NCBI GenBank assembly: GCA_946187095.1
Contig: CAMHPW010000024.1
Coordinates: forward strand, 1 to 10,944
DNA length: 10,944 nt
Reading direction: 5' to 3'
Source of the DNA: an uncultured Clostridia bacterium
GTDB lineage: Bacteria; Bacillota; Clostridia; Oscillospirales; Acutalibacteraceae
Under the pieces are notes generated by a model. That model made no database searches and was not told the origin of the DNA. It was given only the letters and a program-made list of their open reading frames with translations. Both the position numbers and the translations under genes were made by a program. Shown piece by piece: positions 6,435 to 10,944 of this stretch. Each line of letters opens with the position of its first letter. The stretch's first letter is position 1.

Positions 6435-7209
6435 TTGAATGTGAAAAGACAAATCTGATCTCAGGATATTCACGGTGCAGCTTTCGGAGCGTTGCCAGAA
6501 CCGAAATGTAATCATCGGCATCATACTGCATGGCAAGGAGTTTTTCGGACGGGAAAAGGTCTTTTTCAAGAACTCTTTCATCAATGGCGGCATCTGCCGT
6601 AAAAAATACATTTTCTTCGGGTATGAAATAGCCTGTCATGGCATTGGCTGCCCCGCTGATGTCAACGGCTAACACCGAACCGTCACCCAATGCATCATAG
6701 ACATATTTGAAACAGCTTTTCAAAGGCGTTTCCCCCTTGTAGACATTGAATGCCTTCATGGGAATATTTTCTTTCGGGAAAGTGCTTTTCAGGATCGTGT
6801 CGGAATCATTGTCGAATTTCATCACGCAGAGTAACTGTGCCGTTGACAGCAATTCATATTTCGGCAGTAACGGCAATGCACCGCAGCATTCCGCATTGGC
6901 ATGTGTGAGCAGGACTTTTTTGATGCACAGCGGATCCATATTGTCTTTTTCAAGCCGGGCGATTACGGTATCTTCCCGTTTGAAAGAAATTTTATGTTTT
7001 AAAATATATTTTGCATAAGCCGCAGGATTCCTTTTCATTTCTTTGGAACAGCCTGTATTGATCAGGATATGCCCGAATTTTCTGTGTTCCATGAGAATGA
7101 CGTTGACAGGCAGCTTTTCGGTTTTAAAGTCCGTATTGAGATACATTTCGGACATTTTGATCTCTTCATAACCGCATGGCAGGATTTTGAGTGAAACTAT
7201 CTTTTTCAT
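6430..7209 (-). CDS. Metallo-beta-lactamase-fold protein with degenerate metal site
   Basis: A 259-residue protein whose order of motifs follows AHL-lactonase-like MBL hydrolases: HILINTG (47-53, for the usual ILVDTG), a strand plus VLLTHANAECCGALPLL (99-115, at the place of THxHxDHxGGL), DISGAANAMTG (183-193, place of PGHTPGH), VFFTADA (201-207, place of LTGDA) and FSHSK at the end (place of the final GHD). Several metal ligands are changed: HxHxDH reads HANAEC (103-108), and the PGH histidine is missing. His103, Asp206 and His257 remain. It may bind another metal, act without metal, or be non-catalytic. The ATG at 7209 is preferred because GGGGA precedes it; a 21-residue N-terminal extension lacks such a site. 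No signal peptide. Convergent with the repeat-protein gene, divergent from the foldase gene. Confidence 0.75.
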   Translation of the reverse strand: MKKIVSLKILPCGYEEIKMSEMYLNTDFKTEKLPVNVILMEHRKFGHILINTGCSKEMKRNPAAYAKYILKHKISFKREDTVIARLEKDNMDPLCIKKVLLTHANAECCGALPLLPKYELLSTAQLLCVMKFDNDSDTILKSTFPKENIPMKAFNVYKGETPLKSCFKYVYDALGDGSVLAVDISGAANAMTGYFIPEENVFFTADAAIDERVLEKDLFPSEKLLAMQYDADDYISVLATLRKLHREYPEIRFVFSHSK

Positions 7210-7228
7210 AAATGATCCCCGTTTTCCA

Positions 7229-7260
7229 AAAATATATGTTATCATTTTCACATATATTTT
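7229..7260. repeat. 11-bp perfect inverted repeat in divergent intergenic region
   Basis: AAAATATATGT (7229-7239) and ACATATATTTT (7250-7260), 10-base centre. It sits 20 bases upstream of the minus-strand ATG at 7209 and covers the weak minus-strand -10 proposed at 7244-7249, so it could be an operator or a leader hairpin of the MBL-fold gene. Confidence 0.5.
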
Positions 7261-7272
7261 GTAAAAAGTCAA
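7244..7272 (-). promoter_or_regulatory. Possible promoter of the MBL-fold gene
   Basis: On the minus strand TTGACT (7267-7272), 17-base spacer, GAAAAT (7244-7249) with an upstream TGT that would make an extended -10. The -10 matches consensus at only four of six positions. Confidence 0.4.
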
Positions 7273-7291
7273 GTTTTTTTATCATCAGATG

Positions 7292-7320
7292 TTGTGCAAT
7301 CGGAATTTTTCTGTTATTAT
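7292..7320 (+). promoter_or_regulatory. Possible promoter of the PrsA-like foldase gene
   Basis: TTGTGC (7292-7297), 17-base spacer, TATTAT (7315-7320) preceded by TGT, an extended -10. A TATAAT at 7320-7325 overlaps but has no -35 at good spacing. The ATG is 45 bases downstream. Confidence 0.45.
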
Positions 7321-7364
7321 ATAATACGGAAATTTTTTTAAATACCGAAAGGGGAAAGATAATC

Positions 7365-8948
7365 ATGTCCAAAACAAGCAGAAAAATTTTGGCGGCAGTT
7401 CTTGCGTCTGCAATGGCATTCTCTCTCACAGGCTGCAATGATATGTTCAAGAAAAATGAAAACAGCGAAAACAGCAAGACTTCACAGGTATCTTCACAGG
7501 CAAGTGAAGCTGTCAGCAAATTCGGCGGCAATATTGCCGTAAAGTCCGAAAATTTCACAGTCGGTCTGCCGATGGTGCAGCGTATGTTCAAGAATACCTA
7601 TAACGATTTCGTTAATTACTATGCTTCCAACTATGAATTTGATACGGCAAAGAGTTCAAAAGTACAGTACTATGATGAAGAAAACAAAATTACATGGTAT
7701 GATGAATTTATCGACAGTGCCAAGGGGAGTGTAAAGCAGCTTCTTGTGCTCTGTGAACTGGCTAAAAAAGACGGATTTTCCATTGACGAGGCTGATCAAA
7801 AGACAGTAGATGAAAATATTGCCAATATGCAGACTGCCGCCGACAATGCGGGACAGACGCTTGATGAGTATATTGCAAGTACTTTCGGCAGCGGTCTGAA
7901 CGAAAAGGAAGTACGCAATAATCTGGAGCAGACGATTCTCGCAACGAAATATTATCAGAAAGTATATGACGGATTCACCTATACGGACGAGGACTATGAA
8001 AAAGCCTATGAAGAAAATAAAGAATCCTATCTCTATGCGGATTTCCTTTTCTTTGCATTCGGCTACGGTACAACGGATTCTTCCGAAGCATCTGTGACGA
8101 TCGATGAAAAGCAAAAAGAAACAGCCAAAAAAGCTGCCGATGAACTTTTGCAGGTAAGGACCGAAGAAGAATTCAAGGCGTATATCACGAAATATCTGAA
8201 TGAAAACCGTGATTATGTGAATATCACCACGGATGAATCGCATACGGAGGAAGATTATCAGGCGGCAATCAAATCACAGGTGAATTCCGCAAAGGTAGAA
8301 AAATATGCCTATGAAGCGACTTCCGAGGCAGGCAAATGGATTTTCAGCGATGAAAGAAAAGTCGGGGATACCTATGAATTTGAAGGTACAAGTTCCTACA
8401 ATGTTGTCATGGTGCTGAAACCGTCCTACCGTGACGAGAGTATCAAGAAAAATGTCAGACATATTCTCTTTACAAAAGACAAATATGAAACGGATGAAAA
8501 AGCCAAGGAAATGGCTGAAAAAGTCTATGAAGAGTGGAAAAACGGCGAGGCTACCGAAGACAGCTTTGCAGAACTTGCCAAAATCCATAATGCAGATTCC
8601 GATTCGGGTTCAGCCGCAAACGGCGGTCTTTATACAGACGTTTATGAAGGTCAGATGGTCACTGAATTCAATGACTGGGTGTTCGATCCCGCAAGAAAAA
8701 CAGGCGATACGGGTATCGTCAAGACAACTTACGGCTATCATATCATGTATTTTGTGAGTGACAGCAAGCCTGCATGGAAGACCACTGCCGATACGGTCCT
8801 CAGAAGAAATGCCTACAATGAGAAATATTCCGAATTGGAAAAAACAATTACCGTTGAATTTGATGACGACTATATCAGAACGATTCCCGATCCGACTGAG
8901 GAAATCGATCCTGATGATACAAGTGAGGTTTCCGAAGAAAGCAAATAA
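7365..8948 (+). CDS. PrsA-like lipoprotein peptidyl-prolyl isomerase (parvulin/PpiC)
   Basis: A 527-residue lipoprotein foldase, expected on the outer face of the membrane, where it helps secreted proteins fold. The signal peptide ends in lipobox LTGC (21-24), with Cys24 lipidated, followed by a Ser/Asn/Lys-rich linker. Residues about 55-215 are a helical chaperone-like region as in SurA/PrsA. The PpiC domain spans about 364-462: RHILF (His366), FAELAKIHNADSDSG, NGGLYTDV and YGYHIMYF (His459). Before it, about 220-354, a weaker copy of the same plan seems present (YADFLFFAF, EEFKAYI, GKWIFSDERKVGDT, YNVVMVLKP). The acidic C-terminal tail is likely disordered. ATG at 7365 is chosen for AAAGGGGAAAG upstream and because it begins the signal peptide; an upstream in-frame extension is not credible. 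The sirtuin gene follows 40 bases after, with no terminator between. Confidence 0.9.
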   Translation: MSKTSRKILAAVLASAMAFSLTGCNDMFKKNENSENSKTSQVSSQASEAVSKFGGNIAVKSENFTVGLPMVQRMFKNTYNDFVNYYASNYEFDTAKSSKVQYYDEENKITWYDEFIDSAKGSVKQLLVLCELAKKDGFSIDEADQKTVDENIANMQTAADNAGQTLDEYIASTFGSGLNEKEVRNNLEQTILATKYYQKVYDGFTYTDEDYEKAYEENKESYLYADFLFFAFGYGTTDSSEASVTIDEKQKETAKKAADELLQVRTEEEFKAYITKYLNENRDYVNITTDESHTEEDYQAAIKSQVNSAKVEKYAYEATSEAGKWIFSDERKVGDTYEFEGTSSYNVVMVLKPSYRDESIKKNVRHILFTKDKYETDEKAKEMAEKVYEEWKNGEATEDSFAELAKIHNADSDSGSAANGGLYTDVYEGQMVTEFNDWVFDPARKTGDTGIVKTTYGYHIMYFVSDSKPAWKTTADTVLRRNAYNEKYSELEKTITVEFDDDYIRTIPDPTEEIDPDDTSEVSEESK

Positions 8949-8988
8949 TATCGGAAATGCAAAGCTGAGTTTGAAAGGGTGTGTTTGT

Positions 8989-9702
8989 ATGTATGAAGAA
9001 CTGAAAAAAGTGATTGATGAAAGCAATAATATCGTATTTTTCGGGGGTGCAGGCGTTTCCACGGAAAGCGGTATACCCGATTTCAGAAGCGTTGACGGAC
9101 TGTATAATCAAAAATACGACTATCCGCCCGAAACGATTTTAAGTCACAGCTTTTTCATTCGCAAGCCTGAGGAATTCTATAAATTCTACCGTGACAAGAT
9201 GATATGCACATGGGCGAAACCCAACAATGCACATATTGCCCTTGCCAAGCTCGAAGAAACGGGCAAGCTGAAAGCCGTTGTCACACAGAATATAGACGGT
9301 CTGCACCAGATGGCAGGCAGTAAAAAAGTATATGAACTTCACGGCTCTGTACACAGGAATTACTGCATGAAGTGTAAGAAATTCTACGGTATTGAGGCGA
9401 TAACGGAGAGTACGGGCATACCGAAATGCACCTGCGGCGGCATGATAAAGCCCGATGTCGTTTTATACGAAGAAGGTCTTGACGATAAAACCGTCACAAA
9501 AGCCGTAACAGCCATTTCAAAAGCTGACGTTCTTATCATAGGCGGCACGTCCTTGAATGTCTATCCTGCGGCGGGATTCCTGAGATATTTCGGGGGCAGT
9601 AAAATCGTTCTCCTCAACAAGTCCGCAACGCCTTTCGACAGTGAAGCCGATATCATTATCCGTGATCCCATCGGACAGGTTCTGAAAGAAGTTGTCGGTT
9701 AA
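8989..9702 (+). CDS. cobB: Sir2-family NAD-dependent protein deacylase
   Basis: A 237-residue cytoplasmic sirtuin that removes acyl groups from lysine using NAD+. Motifs in order: GGAGVSTESGIPDFRS (about 19-34, NAD binding), TQNIDGLHQ (about 99-107), HGS with the catalytic His (about 120-122), a zinc site CMKC...CTC (four Cys, about 127-153), PDVVLYEE (about 160-167) and GTSLNVYPAAG (about 187-197). The length and PDVVLYEE suit the small bacterial class U type. The ATG at 8989 follows GAAAGGG at 9 bases and begins just before the conserved MYEELKK helix; the longer open frame overlaps the foldase gene and is not used. Probably co-transcribed with the foldase gene; closed by a strong terminator. 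The gene symbol is by family. Confidence 0.93.
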   Translation: MYEELKKVIDESNNIVFFGGAGVSTESGIPDFRSVDGLYNQKYDYPPETILSHSFFIRKPEEFYKFYRDKMICTWAKPNNAHIALAKLEETGKLKAVVTQNIDGLHQMAGSKKVYELHGSVHRNYCMKCKKFYGIEAITESTGIPKCTCGGMIKPDVVLYEEGLDDKTVTKAVTAISKADVLIIGGTSLNVYPAAGFLRYFGGSKIVLLNKSATPFDSEADIIIRDPIGQVLKEVVG

Positions 9703-9706
9703 TTGT

Positions 9707-9753
9707 TCAGCCAAAGATGATGTTTTTCAGGACATTATCTTTGGCTGATTTTT
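9707..9753 (+). terminator. Rho-independent terminator after the sirtuin gene
   Basis: TCAGCCAAAGAT (9707-9718) and ATCTTTGGCTGA (9737-9748) form a perfect 12-bp stem with an 18-base loop, followed by TTTTT (9749-9753). It starts 4 bases after the stop codon. Confidence 0.92.
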
Positions 9754-9764
9754 GTAATTATCAC

Positions 9765-9793
9765 TTGAATTTATTATGGCAATATTGTATAAT
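9765..9793 (+). promoter_or_regulatory. Promoter of the ABC ATPase gene
   Basis: TTGAAT (9765-9770), 17-base spacer, TATAAT (9788-9793), just after the sirtuin terminator and 36 bases before the start codon. Confidence 0.75.
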
Positions 9794-9814
9794 TTTATAC
9801 AGTAAGTTAATGAA

Positions 9815-9831
9815 GCGGAGGTATCAATTTG
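9815..9831 (+). promoter_or_regulatory. Ribosome binding site deciding a TTG start
   Basis: GCGGAGG (9815-9821) lies 7 bases before TTG at 9829, which begins the conserved [10 protein letters not shown] start of the ABC ATPase. No ATG fits the frame and spacing. Confidence 0.8.
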
Positions 9832-10506
9832 GAACTTAAAGTGCAGAATGTTTTCAAGAACTTCGGTGAAAAGGAAGTGCTCAGGGATATTTCCCTGTTG
9901 GCTCAAAGCGGTACGGCTCTGGGACTTCTCGGCAGAAACGGTGCGGGAAAAACGACCACTATCAGAATTATCATGGGCGTATTCTTGGCGGACAAGGGAA
10001 AAGTGCTCATTGACGGCAAGCCGATCAACAGGGATAAAATCCGTATCGGCTATATGCCCGAAGAAAGAGGACTGTATCCCAAAATCAAGATATGCGACCA
10101 GATGGCGTATCTTGCACAGCTCAGGGGAATGACTTCCAAAGACGCTCAGAAAGCCTGTGACCAATGGCTTGAAAGAATGGGCATGACGGAATACAAGACT
10201 AAAAAGCTCGAAACGCTCAGTAAAGGCAATCAGCAGAAAATACAGCTTGCGGTAACTTTAATGTGTAATCCTCAGATAGTGATATTGGATGAGCCTTTTT
10301 CCGGACTCGATCCCGTCAATGCCATGCTCCTCAAAGATGTTATCAAAGGAATGATAGACGGCGGAGCAATCGTGCTGTTTTCCAGTCATCAGATGAACTA
10401 TATCGAGGAATTCTGTGAAAGCATAGCAATTATTAATCAGGGTAAAATTGCCATTGACGGCAAAATCAGTGAAATCACATTGAAATACAAACCAATCACC
10501 TCCTAA
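9829..10506 (+). CDS. ABC transporter ATP-binding protein (NatA/YhaQ-like), 3' end replaced at a junction
   Basis: ATPase subunit of an ABC exporter, expected to work with a membrane permease that is not in this window. Motifs: Walker [10 protein letters not shown] (35-43), the Q-loop region [12 protein letters not shown] (73-84; Glu in place of the usual Gln, common in this subgroup), signature LSKGNQQK (130-137), Walker B IVILDEP (150-156), D-loop GLD and H-loop His187 (SSHQM). The reading frame ends at 225 residues, whereas relatives run to about 300 with a C-terminal domain that begins near KEIKRSY. Here the frame passes GKISEI and stops within TLKYKPITS, exactly where the DNA changes character. 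The bacterial part probably ends between 10470 and 10495, so the last few residues and the stop at 10504-10506 belong to foreign DNA. TTG start with strong ribosome site. Confidence 0.88.
   Translation: MELKVQNVFKNFGEKEVLRDISLLAQSGTALGLLGRNGAGKTTTIRIIMGVFLADKGKVLIDGKPINRDKIRIGYMPEERGLYPKIKICDQMAYLAQLRGMTSKDAQKACDQWLERMGMTEYKTKKLETLSKGNQQKIQLAVTLMCNPQIVILDEPFSGLDPVNAMLLKDVIKGMIDGGAIVLFSSHQMNYIEEFCESIAIINQGKIAIDGKISEITLKYKPITS
10470..10495. other. Probable chimeric junction between bacterial and eukaryote-like DNA
   Basis: To the left, the plus strand codes a conserved ABC ATPase. To the right, the minus strand codes a different protein in a different sequence style, without bacterial signals. 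The open frame of the right-hand gene runs on for about 70 residues antisense to the ABC gene, which is meaningless coding. The exact base of the join cannot be fixed. Confidence 0.7.
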
Positions 10507-10893
10507 TCTTTGTTTAATTGCATTTGTACAATGTTCACTCAAAGGAGTAGCTCTACTCATATAAGCTTGTTTGCAACATTCAACAATAGAATTAAATTCA
10601 TTCATATCAATTCCTTTTCCTACAGAGATTTGTTTATAAACAGGTTGAGGACCAGGTTGGCCATATCCAGGTTGTGGTCCATATCCAGGTTGAGCACCAG
10701 GTTGACCGTAAGGTGGTTGTTGTCCATATGGAGGTTGGCCTGGTTGTCCGTATGGAGGTTGACCTGGTTGACCATAAGGAGGTTGACCTGGTTGTCCATA
10801 TGGAGGTTGAGCACCGGGTTGTCCGTATTGTGGTTGACCATATCCAGGTTGTCCATATTGTTGTGGAGGAACTGTTGAATATGCTGGCTTCAT
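10486..10893 (-). CDS. Partial eukaryote-like protein: PYGQ-rich repeats plus dynein light chain-like segment (3' end missing)
   Basis: Reading from ATG at 10893, residues 1-85 are low-complexity Gly/Gln/Pro/Tyr sequence with 8-residue PPYGQPGQ repeats. Residues about 97-137 then form a compact segment: [37 protein letters not shown]. That order (helix, helix with AIK, then GG-W-V strand) recalls the dynein light chain LC8/DYNLL fold, where xIKxxF precedes a W(H)V strand. The match is by eye and moderate. After about residue 137 the frame enters the ABC gene in antisense, so the true C-terminus is lost. There is no Shine-Dalgarno; six A's precede the ATG, as in many protist genes. Codons favour CAA, CCA and GGT, unlike the CAG-rich bacterial repeats at 5327. 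Probable source: a eukaryote in the same sample. Confidence 0.55.
10720..10806 (-). repeat. 24-bp coding tandem repeats (PPYGQPGQ)
   Basis: Three full 24-base units and a partial fourth, coding residues 30-58 of the eukaryote-like protein. Copies vary at third codon positions, so they are older or less homogenised than the 39-bp array at 5327. Confidence 0.85.
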
Positions 10894-10907
10894 TTTTTTA
10901 ATTATAA

Positions 10908-10940
10908 TTAATAAATAATTTTGTGCTTATTATTTATTAA
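10908..10940. repeat. AT-only 12-bp inverted repeat at the window end
   Basis: TTAATAAATAAT (10908-10919) and ATTATTTATTAA (10929-10940) are perfect inverted copies around a 9-base loop. The surrounding 51 bases (10894-10944) contain only three G or C. It lies in the leader of the eukaryote-like gene. Low complexity makes chance more likely than for the other repeats. Confidence 0.55.
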
Positions 10941-10944
10941 AAAT

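Noticed and set aside
7212..7364. 51-residue upstream extension of the foldase frame
   Set aside because: It crosses the promoter region and the 11-bp inverted repeat, and the lipoprotein signal peptide begins at 7365 after a good ribosome site.
7656..8243. Minus-strand 195-residue frame inside the foldase gene
   Set aside because: Antisense shadow rich in Phe and Ile, with no initiation signal, over a gene with clear signal peptide and domains.
8758..8988. 77-residue upstream extension of the sirtuin frame
   Set aside because: It overlaps the foldase coding end in another frame; ATG at 8989 has a ribosome site and starts the conserved domain.
10258..10485. Continuation of the eukaryote-like frame to a stop at 10258
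   Set aside because: This part is exactly antisense to conserved ABC ATPase motifs (Walker B, H-loop) and cannot be genuine protein of the right-hand gene.

Overview
The window reads as a low-to-moderate GC Firmicute, most likely a gut or rumen Clostridia of the Ruminococcus/Oscillospiraceae type. The evidence is strong Shine-Dalgarno sites, consensus sigma-A promoters with 16-18 bp spacers, a sortase with an anchored substrate, a CpsC/CpsD/CpsB-type tyrosine kinase module and a PrsA-like lipoprotein foldase. The genus is an inference. The last ~455 bases are a different kind of DNA: no Shine-Dalgarno, an almost GC-free leader, and a protein that looks eukaryotic. The window therefore appears to end in a chimeric join.

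Layout. Positions 56-2412 (minus strand) hold a three-gene operon: a secreted, C-terminally anchored protein, then its sortase (8-base overlap), then a four-helix membrane protein. The sortase and the membrane protein both start with a histidine-rich cytoplasmic tail. A 285-base divergent control region (2413-2697) carries two back-to-back perfect-consensus promoters and a 10-bp inverted repeat. Positions 2698-5010 (plus) hold cpsC-cpsD-cpsB-like genes: co-polymerase/kinase activator, BY-kinase with a very tyrosine-rich tail, and PHP-family phosphotyrosine phosphatase. They are tightly coupled and closed by a terminator, with no glycosyltransferase beside them. Positions 5192-6391 (plus) encode a zinc-ribbon protein with eight full PQY(D/N)YNQQYQQPQ repeats and a C-terminal membrane domain. 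A bidirectional terminator (6401-6434) separates it from a minus-strand metallo-beta-lactamase-fold protein (6430-7209) whose metal site is largely replaced.

Positions 7365-8948 (plus) encode a lipoprotein with a PpiC/parvulin domain preceded by what looks like a second, degenerate copy. A Sir2-type NAD-dependent deacylase follows (8989-9702) with a strong terminator. An ABC transporter ATPase (TTG start at 9829) then runs to about 10490, where it loses its expected C-terminal part and its permease partner.

From about 10486 to 10893 on the minus strand lies the N-terminal part of a Gly/Gln/Pro/Tyr-repeat protein followed by a dynein-light-chain-like segment, preceded by a ~6% GC leader. The simplest reading is an assembly or library chimera with a protist genome, for example a rumen ciliate; a true insertion cannot be excluded from sequence alone.

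Working together: the first half is a cell-surface block, with an anchored protein and sortase diverging from a tyrosine phosphorylation switch that normally controls polysaccharide export. The Tyr-rich repeat protein just downstream is a speculative target of that kinase. The foldase supports secreted proteins. The sirtuin and ABC ATPase are general functions with no clear link to the rest.
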